Shown: piece after piece, positions 7,676 through 13,983 of the stretch
Numbering within the stretch: the first letter of the stretch is position 1
Layout of the letters: each line of letters starts with the position of its first letter
Assembly: GCA_003505715.1 (NCBI GenBank)
Contig: DNXU01000300.1
Location: 2,569 to 17,051, forward strand
DNA: 14,483 nucleotides
Direction of reading: 5' to 3'
Source: Cyanobacteria bacterium UBA8803
Lineage (GTDB): Bacteria; Cyanobacteriota; Cyanobacteriia; Cyanobacteriales; Coleofasciculaceae
Program-made: the position numbers and the translations under genes
Notes under the pieces: model-generated
The model's database searches: none
Told to the model about the DNA's origin: nothing
What the model saw: the letters and a program-made list of their open reading frames with translations, nothing else

Positions 7676-7965
7676 TCGTGATTATTCCAAACTGAGTAAT
7701 TACTTGATTCAGAGAAAAGTTTACAGTTCAGAAGTCTAGAAGATGGCATTGTCTGGAAACTTGAAAATCGCTATATAATACCTTAGTCAGCTCCTAGTTA
7801 TAACTATCTAGGTAGGGACTTGGATTTCATATCTCATGTATCCAGTGGTGATTGCTGCTCTAAAGACTTGCTGACTATCTAAACCTCTTCCTTGCGTGGG
7901 GTACTAGTAGTACTTAAGGCTAAGCTCATAACACTACCAGGAATTTGCCTGATATGATTTTGGAA
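7676..7965. other. Non-coding AT-rich gap with a possible plus-strand promoter
   Basis: No credible gene is seen on either strand. A plus-strand TTGTCT (7749-7754) lies 17 bp before TATATA (7772-7777), or 19 bp before TATAAT (7774-7779). It is followed by a perfect 12-bp palindrome, TAGTTATAACTA (7795-7806). Any transcript from it would run antisense to the broken winged-helix-like frame. Confidence 0.35.
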
Positions 7966-8280
7966 TTACTCCTTATCCTTGTTGAAGTACCAACCTTGCT
8001 TTCGATGGCTTGATAAGGCAACAGAACCCTGCCGGAGTGCCTGTAAAACTTGGCGTACCGTATTATCATTTAAGCCTTTCTCCCCATACTCATCATTAGT
8101 CTCCATAAGGTATCGAGTAATTTCGGAAGATTTGTACCACTTTTGGCCTTGACGAAGGACTTCTAAGATATCAAGAGCAAGTCAATAAGGTCTTTCGAGA
8201 TAATCTCGACACTCTACAGCAAGAGCTGTTGCTAGGAAAGGAGCAGCACCAGCTATTTTTGAAAAAGTCTTTTGGTTCAT
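7966..8280 (-). pseudogene. Small winged-helix-like reading frame interrupted by TGA; candidate gene under mini-CRISPR control
   Basis: A frame of 104 codons runs from the ATG at 8278-8280 (GGAG 5 nt upstream) to a TAA at 7966-7968, with one in-frame TGA at 8182-8184 (codon 33). The first 32 residues include a small hydrophobic run (IAGAAPFLATALAV). The part after the stop (LALDILEVLRQGQKWYKSSE and NDNTVRQVLQALRQGSVAL, ending HRKQGWYFNKDKE) looks like a winged-helix domain. I infer either one gene broken by a nonsense mutation or a functional 32-residue peptide followed by remnant sequence. The predicted promoter upstream lies within the region matched by the mini-CRISPR spacer. I cannot name the protein family. 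Confidence 0.55.
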
Positions 8281-8354
8281 TTTTTCTCCATAAACATACT
8301 GATTGTGAGATACCTCCTTTTACTTCTTCTGGACTTTTTGGCAACGCTTGCTAA

Positions 8355-8360
8355 AGTATA
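8355..8360 (-). promoter_or_regulatory. Extended -10 promoter element reading toward 8280
   Basis: On the minus strand TATACT is preceded by TGC, an extended -10 element. The matching -35 region (about 8378-8383, TATATT) is poor. The transcript would start near 8348 and carry a strong AAAGGAGGT (8312-8320 region) and then the ATG at 8280. A six-codon frame (ATG at 8297, MFMEKK) ends in an ATGA overlap with that ATG. The call is by pattern only. Confidence 0.4.
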
Positions 8361-8383
8361 GCACCGGAACTAGCGATAATATA

Positions 8384-8397
8384 CATGGTTATTCAAC
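8384..8397 (-). promoter_or_regulatory. Partial protospacer with type I-D-like PAM, matching the mini-CRISPR spacer seed
   Basis: Read on the minus strand, GTT (8397-8395) is followed directly by GAATAACCATG (8394-8384). Those 11 nt are identical to the first 11 nt of the spacer at 8514-8524. GTN is the PAM type reported for cyanobacterial type I-D. A full 41-nt protospacer would reach 8354 and so would cover the predicted -35 and -10 elements. The site also forms one arm of a dyad, GTTATTC (8388-8394) with GAATAAC (8408-8414). Confidence 0.6.
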
Positions 8398-8436
8398 CCC
8401 TTTTGGGGAATAACTCTATAACTGGTAACTGTGCTA

Positions 8437-8452
8437 CTCTGTATATACAGAG
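8437..8452 (+). promoter_or_regulatory. Perfect 16-bp palindrome over a possible -10 of the mini-CRISPR
   Basis: CTCTGTATATACAGAG is its own reverse complement. Its centre, TATATA (8442-8447), could be the -10 element of a plus-strand promoter starting about 20 nt before the first repeat. No strong -35 is seen. A dimeric repressor could bind here and control the crRNA-like transcript. Confidence 0.45.
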
Positions 8453-8476
8453 GTCATGAGCGTCAGTGTTTGCGTC

Positions 8477-8591
8477 AAAGCAAACTGGTTTAATCCCTAT
8501 CAGGGATTGAAAAGAATAACCATGAATGCATTGGCGCTTGCTCCTGCGCTTTTTGTGAAAGCAACCCCTAATCCCTATCAGGGATTGAAAC
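8477..8591 (+). CRISPR. Two-repeat mini-CRISPR (CreA-like candidate), one 41-nt spacer
   Basis: Two repeat units of about 37 nt lie at 8477-8513 and 8555-8591, period 78. They share a 22-nt identical core (8491-8512, 8569-8590) that begins TAATCCCT and ends GATTGAAA, with a 7-bp stem AATCCCT/AGGGATT. They diverge in their 5' thirds, and the last base is A in the first and C in the second. The plus orientation follows from the ATTGAAAC-type handle at the 3' end. The spacer is 8514-8554. No further repeat is found one period to either side. The second repeat stops 1 nt before the cas3' stop codon. Its seed matches the site at 8384-8394. The repeat boundaries are inferred. Confidence 0.72.
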
Positions 8592-8592
8592 C

Positions 8593-10770
8593 CTAAGTTA
8601 TCCATATCTCACCTCCTGCACTTTTTAACTGGTAGGCTAGGGTATCTAATAACAACGCTGACTGACTGAAGGCGATCGCATAAGGTGCAGTTGGTTCGTG
8701 GATGCTGTACTGGTCGCTGAGGGGATAAATTTGAAAGTGCATGGGTAAACGTAGCCGCAGCCGTACATCTGCTACCGGACGGGGTAGGATGTAACATACT
8801 AAGCCTTGTTTTTTCAGGCGCTGGTTAATTTCACCAACCCAGAAATTGTCCGGTTGCCAGATTTCAATTCCTGTTAGTACCTGAACTTTCCAACTCTGGG
8901 CTATTGGTTGCAAGTCGCCAGGATAGGTAAATTTCCAGTTCAGCCGTTCCTCGCGGTACGATCGCAACTTCATAAACGCTAGACAGTGAGCAAAACGCCC
9001 TTTCGCAATTGGCTGTCCTGTACGTTCGGCGATTTGTTTAAGCGATCGCATAAACCCTGCCTCCGTCCACAACTCAATCTCCAAATTGCCTAAAATTCCC
9101 GGTAAGTCGTAGGTTTTAAATCTTTCTGCCTCGTTTTCCTCCGTTAAATCGTAGAGTCCGCATTGCAAAGGACTAGTACCTCGGAAGCTGGCTGCATCTT
9201 CGGAAATAGGATTCCCTTTTTTGCCAGAAAGCTGCTGCCACTCTATCCCCCATCCTTTAATACGGCCTGCTACTTTTTTGAAGCTGGTATCAAATACCCG
9301 TTCGCAAGCCTATCTAAACCTTTCCCGACTTTCGGCATACTGCTGTTGAATCGTGCGATCGCCTAGCTGATAGAATAACCAAAAGGATTGCACGGCTCCC
9401 CAACGGGTATAGTACCCTCGGAAATCGTTAATCTGTCGGTACATCTCGCTAATCTTGTTATGGAAGAAGGGACGCTGGTAACACCCATTCGTTACCAAGG
9501 GTGGACTATCTCCTTCAAACAAGCGTTCAACTAAAAACTTGGGCACAAGGGCATAGGCAGTAAAGGTCTCAAACCTAACCAACTGACCCTCACTCTCATA
9601 GCCATCATGCCTGCCTAACCGTCCCAGACGCTGGATAAAGTTACCAGCATCAGAGGATTCAAAAATGAGGAAATTGATTTTAAAGTCAACGCCGACATCA
9701 ATGGTGCTAGTCCCAACTACCAAGTCAGCCGTTAGCGATCGCTCTTTTGCCGTTTTTCCGGACAATCCCGTATTCTCACCCACAGTCAAACCATAAGGCT
9801 GCAAAACCTCCTGCAAAAACGGCGTTACTCGCTTCACTGCGGCAATGGAGTTGAGAACGATCGCCCCCTTACTACCGGGATACTGTTGAAACTGCTTGAC
9901 AATCAAATCCCTCTGTTCTCGCAGCCAAGTTTCAGCCGTATTCAACCCAGATTCTAGGGGAATAAAACTTAAGGAAGTCGGTCGCAAGATTTGCCGCCAG
10001 CCCTGACTGTGCAACTGTTGACCCTGGGCTGGAGTATCGGGGAATTGATACTTGTTCTGTTCAATTGGATTAATTATTTTACAGCGGAAGCCAGCTTTTT
10101 CTAACCGTTCGATCAGCTGTATATCTGGCGTTGCCGAAAGAAACAGAAATTTCTTACAGCGATTTGTACAGCGAATTAGCAGCATAGTATTGATGATGCT
10201 GGTAATTTGCGGAGCTAGGAGAACATGGAATTCATCAATATTAAATAGGTTAAAGTCCTTATCAATCCGACCCCACAGCTTATCCGGACTATCACCAGGA
10301 ATCAGATAAGCTCCTCGGTGCAGGTAGTGAACCAGATCGGGGTTAGTCAACAACACTTCAGCTTGACCCGTGCGAGAAGCGATCGCCGCCCCTTTTCTCA
10401 ATCCCTCATTCTCAGCATAGATTTCTAACTCTGCACCAGAAAGACGCACCACACGCGGATCGTTAGGCGGCTGAAATTGGGCAATATACCCTCTAATCTG
10501 CGTATCCTGATCGCGGGCAAGTTCGTTAGTCGGGTAAAGACCGATCGCACAGCACTCTCCCTGAAGAACAGGGAGATAAGCAGCCAAGCTTTTGCCATCA
10601 CCTGTCATGGCGGTATTGAAAATCACATCAATTCCAGGATCTTGAATAGCCTGCCAAGTTTCTACTTGATGCCAGGAAAGCGACCAACCCTCTGGTAACT
10701 GCACACCCTTGGGTATTTCTAACGCTGGGCCGGAGTAAACAGGCTTGAGCGTAATTTTATAATCGGACAT
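8593..10770 (-). pseudogene. cas3: Type I-D CRISPR helicase Cas3', interrupted by an in-frame TAG
   Basis: Type I-D Cas3' is the ATP-driven helicase recruited to Cascade; it has no HD domain because that sits on Cas10d. The frame from the ATG at 10768-10770 (AAGGG just upstream) is 725 codons, a normal length, but codon 487 (9310-9312) is TAG, and the same frame continues to a TAG at 8593-8595. All helicase motifs precede the break: Walker A TGDGKS (56-61), DEFH (179-182), SAT (212-214) and QRLGRLGRH (380-388). About 238 C-terminal residues are cut off (from ACERVFDTSFKKVAGRIKGW). No good restart site follows the TAG. CAG to TAG is the simplest cause. A 486-residue helicase core could still be made. 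The gene is divergent from the WYL regulator. Confidence 0.9.
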
Positions 10771-10868
10771 ACCCTTAAAAACTGTCCGTAAGTTGTTGTT
10801 AATCCCTATATTGGCACTCAAAATAGAGATTGACAAGAAGTACACTGATAAAGTGTCCGTATAAATTA
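10771..10868. promoter_or_regulatory. Shared cas3'/WYL control region with paired operator-like sites
   Basis: The 98-bp divergent gap has two near-identical 12-mers in the same orientation: AAACTGTCCGTA (10779-10790) and AAAGTGTCCGTA (10850-10861), one next to each start codon. The second overlaps an inverted repeat, ACACT-GATAA-AGTGT. A TTAATCCCTAT word matching 11 nt of the CRISPR repeat lies at about 10799-10809. TTGACA occurs at 10830-10835, with TATAAA 24 bp downstream, too far apart for a standard promoter. WYL repressors often bind their own promoters, so autoregulation and control of cas3' are plausible. Confidence 0.5.
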
Positions 10869-11729
10869 ATGAGTCGTAAAGGTCAGTCCATCACCCTATC
10901 CATCTCCGATCGCGATAAAGCTCAACTAGAAGCGATCGCCCTTGAACTCGGCATGAAATGGGGAGAACGTCCCAATATTTCCAAGCTGGTGGAAGCGATC
11001 GCTCGTCGCCAGCTGCTAGTATTCCCTAATAACGACTGGTCAGAAACCCGCATCCGAGCGCTAGAACGCTCTATCAACGCTCTCACCGACATCGGCCAGA
11101 TCGAACAGGCCAAGATCGTAGCCGAGTTACTGCGAGAACGCAGCGAAATCTCATTACCATTGCGAGCAGAAATCGAACGCTTCCTCGCCAACCTCCCCCC
11201 CCCTTGGCGCTTAGAGATCGACCGCTACATCCTGCGTAACCAACCCTTTCAGCTGTCTTACCAAGATGCCGCAGATCGCTTTTGGCACTTCAACGTGCGC
11301 CATGCCCAAGTCAACCCCCACGAAAAACGCCAGTACCTAGATTGTTGGTGCGAAGAAACAGAAGGTAACCAGGATGTAGAGGAGTTACAGCACAACTGGT
11401 GCCTGCGACTGGATCGCATTCAAGAAGCCGCCGTAACACCCATTAGCGGTCGCTGGCTGTCCAGCTTAGCTTATATAGAAGTAGAAATGCAGTTATTAAA
11501 AGGTTTAGCTTTTGCCTATCGAGCCAAACCCGAAGATAAAGACGACGGCTGGCTCCCCGATGGATTGCAAGTGCGGCGAGTAGTCAGAAAAGTTTCCAGT
11601 ACCTTCTGGTTTTTCCGCGAAGTCTTACAGTACGGCGAAGATTGCATTATTATCTCACCCCAGAGCGTGCGTGATCGCCTAACTGCAAAACTGATCGCCA
11701 TGTGCCATCAGTATGGCTTGCAAATTTAG
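10869..11729 (+). CDS. WYL-domain transcriptional regulator of the type I-D locus
   Basis: The 286-residue protein has an N-terminal ribbon-helix-helix-like DNA-binding region (GQSITLSISDRDKAQLEAIA to NISKLVEAIARRQL, residues 5-49). A WYL domain follows (about 120-185: QPFQLSYQDAADRFWHF, KRQYLDCW, CLRLDRIQE), then a C-terminal extension (195-285). WYL proteins bind ligands, often nucleic acid, and regulate stress and defence genes. A WYL protein next to the type I-D locus of Synechocystis 6803 has been reported as a negative regulator of crRNA accumulation, so the same role is inferred here. I chose the ATG at 10869-10871; a TTG at 10830 lies in the control region. A run of nine C occurs at 11195-11203 in the LPPPW codons. 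Confidence 0.88.
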   Translation: MSRKGQSITLSISDRDKAQLEAIALELGMKWGERPNISKLVEAIARRQLLVFPNNDWSETRIRALERSINALTDIGQIEQAKIVAELLRERSEISLPLRAEIERFLANLPPPWRLEIDRYILRNQPFQLSYQDAADRFWHFNVRHAQVNPHEKRQYLDCWCEETEGNQDVEELQHNWCLRLDRIQEAAVTPISGRWLSSLAYIEVEMQLLKGLAFAYRAKPEDKDDGWLPDGLQVRRVVRKVSSTFWFFREVLQYGEDCIIISPQSVRDRLTAKLIAMCHQYGLQI

Positions 11730-11881
11730 GACTAAGCAGCTGAGCGTAAATACTATAGAAACCCGACTGCTCAAGCCTTGGACTATCTGCGTAATTTCCG
11801 CAATCGTTAGTAGCAATTTCAGGGTTTTCACTGATGCTCCCTTACTGCGATCGCTAGACCATAAAAGCATAGGAAACGCAT

Positions 11882-11930
11882 CCCGGCTGAATCTCCCCTA
11901 GCACCCAGATTATCCAGTCGGGACTTTTTT
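11882..11930 (+). terminator. Rho-independent terminator-like hairpin after the WYL gene
   Basis: CCCGGCTG (11882-11889) pairs with CAGTCGGG (11915-11922), 8 bp with one G-U pair and a 25-nt loop. AC and then TTTTTT (11925-11930) follow. It would end transcripts about 190 nt beyond the WYL stop. The opposite hypothetical gene ends at 11929. The 11730-11881 stretch holds no gene I can support. Confidence 0.6.
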
Positions 11931-12438
11931 ATCTTTCAACAATCTGTTCCCTAAGGCGATCGAGGTTTTCTGGGGTTAGGGTAAGTTTGACTTCAATACG
12001 TTGCTGCTTGTCTCGCAGAGTCAGGATGTGGTTTTCACCACTTCTGCTGCTTTCCCACTCCGGATTAGCAATCTCAATTTTCTGATAGACGATTTCCGGA
12101 ATACCGACGCGGATAACTAAATCTTTTTGGGATTGGGGATAGATATAAAGTTGCAGCTGCTGAATATCCAGTTCAAGTTTATGAGGGGTAGTGCTGCGTT
12201 CTTGCTCCAAGTCTGGTTTGTACCAGTAGAGAGTAATCCCCCGAATTTGGGGATTTTGCAGCTTGAATTCTTCGTCAAACCGTTGTGGTTCCCAGTCGAT
12301 AGCGTTGATATCCGTCTGAGGAACCAGCCGCTGCCGCCAAGCAATTTTTCTGTCGTTGAGACTTGTCCAGAATTTAGTAATCTTGGCCAAGTTGCTGCCG
12401 TTTTCGGGGTTATCGCTGTGCTGTTGCCAAACAATCAT
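11929..12438 (-). CDS. Conserved cyanobacterial-type hypothetical protein, 169 residues
   Basis: I do not recognise a named domain. The protein is soluble by composition, with no signal peptide or membrane segment. It is rich in aromatic and charged residues (WTSLNDRKIAWRQRL, ITLYWYKPDLEQE, LQLYIYPQSQKDLVIRVGIP) and ends in a helix (PENLDRLREQIVER). The middle reads like alternating beta strands. It starts 24 bp after the arsR stop, so the two probably share a transcript. A heptamer repeat covers its start codon, which may affect its translation. It could be the effector linked to the ArsR regulator, but this rests on position only. Confidence 0.72.
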   Translation of the reverse strand: MIVWQQHSDNPENGSNLAKITKFWTSLNDRKIAWRQRLVPQTDINAIDWEPQRFDEEFKLQNPQIRGITLYWYKPDLEQERSTTPHKLELDIQQLQLYIYPQSQKDLVIRVGIPEIVYQKIEIANPEWESSRSGENHILTLRDKQQRIEVKLTLTPENLDRLREQIVER

Positions 12439-12471
12439 CCTTCATCCCTCATCCTTCATCCTTTATTCCTC
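12437..12471. repeat. Heptamer tandem repeat (ATCCTTC type), five units
   Basis: Five 7-bp units run ATCCTTC, ATCCCTC, ATCCTTC, ATCCTTT, ATTCCTC. They span the start codon of the 169-residue gene and the stop codon of arsR. Such heptamer arrays are common in filamentous cyanobacteria. Confidence 0.8.
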
Positions 12472-12876
12472 TCCCTCATCCAAGTGTTCCGCAACTGATC
12501 GATAGAGATCGAGGACGTGCCGATCCTGGAGACGGTAGAAAACTTTGCGACCGCGCTTGTGATAGCTTACCAGTCGGATCGCTCGCAATGTTCTTAACTG
12601 GTGAGAAACCGCTGATTCGCTCATGTCGAGGGCAACAGCGATATCGCATACGCAAAGTTCTGCGATCGCTAAAAGCGAGACTATGCGCAGGCGGTTGGTA
12701 TCTCCTAAGAGACTAAAAAATTCTGCCATCCGCTGAGCTTTTTCTGTAGTGATAACTTGGCCTTGAAGCGGTTGAACATGCCCCATATCAACTGGATGGG
12801 GTGGATGGCAATTGGGAGTTTCAATGTTTTGGATAGGACTAACTGCGGCCTCCTTCGCTGACAGTTGGGCTGGCAT
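12463..12876 (-). CDS. ArsR/SmtB-family metal-sensing repressor (ZiaR/SmtB-like)
   Basis: This 137-residue winged-helix protein has the SmtB pattern. FSLLGDTNRLRIVSLL is followed by the alpha-3 motif ELCVCDIA (C75, C77), then the recognition helix SESAVSHQLRTLR and wing YHKRGRKVFYRL. The alpha-5 zinc site is complete: D118, H120, H131, E134, with the same spacing as SmtB D104/H106/H117/E120. The N-terminal C23, H24 and H27 could add to an alpha-3N site as in ZiaR. It should repress target genes without metal and release DNA on zinc binding. No metal exporter or metallothionein is beside it in this window. The downstream hypothetical gene is 24 bp away. I see no clear 12-2-12 operator upstream. 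Confidence 0.9.
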   Translation of the reverse strand: MPAQLSAKEAAVSPIQNIETPNCHPPHPVDMGHVQPLQGQVITTEKAQRMAEFFSLLGDTNRLRIVSLLAIAELCVCDIAVALDMSESAVSHQLRTLRAIRLVSYHKRGRKVFYRLQDRHVLDLYRSVAEHLDEGEE

Positions 12877-12949
12877 CGGGGTTTTGTACCTAAAAAAATA
12901 GCGCTCTAACCTTAATATTAACTTTTAATTCTTCCCTCCTGCCTTGAAA

Positions 12950-12975
12950 GTGGGGAATGGGGGGTGGGGAATGGG
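12950..12975. repeat. 12-nt G-rich direct repeat, period 14
   Basis: GTGGGGAATGGG occurs at 12950-12961 and 12964-12975 between arsR and mazG. No function is visible. Confidence 0.75.
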
Positions 12976-12990
12976 AAAGAAGGCTTTCAT

Positions 12991-13854
12991 TCATGGCTGT
13001 GAAATTTTTTCATCCGGACTGCCTTTGAGTAAAGCTTTAGCCTGCTCCCAGAGTTTATCCAATTCTTCCAGAGAATAGTCAGATAGGGAACGATTGGCGA
13101 TCGCTTCCATAGTGGCTAAACGTTGAATAACCCGCTGATTGGTTCCCTGTAAGGCGGCAGCTGGGTCGAGGTCGTACCAACGGGCTAAGTTAATTAAGGT
13201 AAATAGTAAGTCTCCTAGTTCCGCTTGCTGCTGAGTGCGATCTTCTTGCTCAATTGCCTGTTGAAATTCCGCTAATTCTTCATGGAATTTTGCCCAGACC
13301 CCGTTAATATCATCCCATTCAAAACCAGCAGCGGCAGCTTTTTGAGAAATCTTCATCCCTGCCATCAGGGGGGGGAGTTTCCGCGCATAACCCCGGAGTT
13401 TGCGGCTTAAGAGTTGCGCTTCTACTACAGTTTCCCCTTTTTCTTCTGCCTTGATGCGTTCCCAGTTTTGATGGACTTCCTCTGCATCTCGCACTTCTAA
13501 GGAGCCAAATACATGAGGATGGCGGCGGATCAGTTTTTGGGTAATCCCTTCTGCCACCTCTTTGAGGGTAAATTCACTAGTTTCAGAAGCAATTTGAGCT
13601 TGGAGGACAACTTGTAATAGCAAGTCTCCCAGTTCTTCCGCGATCGCCTTAGAGTCACCACTATGGATAGCATCTACCACCTCATAGGCTTCTTCGAGGA
13701 CGTAGGGAATCAAGGTTTGAGGCGTCTGGGCTAAATCCCAAGGGCAACCCCTTTCAGGTGATCGCAATTGGGCAACAACATCAATCAACTGCTGTAAGGC
13801 TTCTAGTACAGCAGCTTGGGGGTCGATCTGGGCAGCGTCTGGGGAACTTGACAT
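12991..13854 (-). CDS. mazG: Nucleoside triphosphate pyrophosphohydrolase MazG
   Basis: MazG hydrolyses (d)NTPs to the monophosphate and pyrophosphate, helping to clear abnormal nucleotides and, in some bacteria, to limit ppGpp. The 287-residue protein has the N-terminal MazG fold: GCPWDLAQTPQTLIPYVLEE, with E54, E55 and E58 of EExxE and E74/D77 of ELGD. A second MazG-like repeat sits near the C-terminus (HEELAEFQQAIEQ, ELGDLLFTLINLARW), as in E. coli-type two-domain MazG. I chose the ATG at 13852-13854; a GTG at 13873-13875 would add seven residues. Neither has a good ribosome-binding site. This is a chromosomal housekeeping gene and is not part of the CRISPR locus. Confidence 0.92.
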   Translation of the reverse strand: MSSSPDAAQIDPQAAVLEALQQLIDVVAQLRSPERGCPWDLAQTPQTLIPYVLEEAYEVVDAIHSGDSKAIAEELGDLLLQVVLQAQIASETSEFTLKEVAEGITQKLIRRHPHVFGSLEVRDAEEVHQNWERIKAEEKGETVVEAQLLSRKLRGYARKLPPLMAGMKISQKAAAAGFEWDDINGVWAKFHEELAEFQQAIEQEDRTQQQAELGDLLFTLINLARWYDLDPAAALQGTNQRVIQRLATMEAIANRSLSDYSLEELDKLWEQAKALLKGSPDEKISQP

Positions 13855-13983
13855 GAGGGGGTATTCCAAAACCACTTAATTATTCTTAACGATCTGAGGG
13901 TGTGCTGCCAAGGAAAAAGTTTCGTTAAGCTATAGATGAATTTTGCTTGAAGGTTTCCTCTCGAACCCTAAAGGAGGGGAGCG

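Noticed and set aside
8393..8605. A 70-residue minus-strand frame containing FQSLIGI twice
   Set aside because: It reads through both CRISPR repeats; the repeated peptide is just the translated repeat core.
8593..9168. A separate 191-residue gene starting at a TTG
   Set aside because: It lies in the same frame as cas3' and continues it after the TAG. It is the cut-off C-terminal part, with no Shine-Dalgarno sequence at the TTG.
10771..10845. Longer cas3' start adding 25 residues
   Set aside because: The added residues (MYFLSISILSANIG and on) are unlike the family, and the ATG at 10770 has AAGGG upstream; the longer form would fill the shared promoter gap.
10830..10868. TTG start for the WYL gene
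   Set aside because: It would place the coding start inside the divergent control region; the ATG at 10869 begins the DNA-binding domain normally.
11713..11901. Small plus-strand frame after the WYL gene
   Set aside because: It overlaps the WYL 3' end, has no ribosome-binding site, runs to the terminator stem and has no protein-like pattern.
12877..12990. SmtB-type 12-2-12 operator upstream of arsR
   Set aside because: Only a short TTAATATTAA palindrome is present; the expected TGAACA/TGTTCA-like arms were not found.
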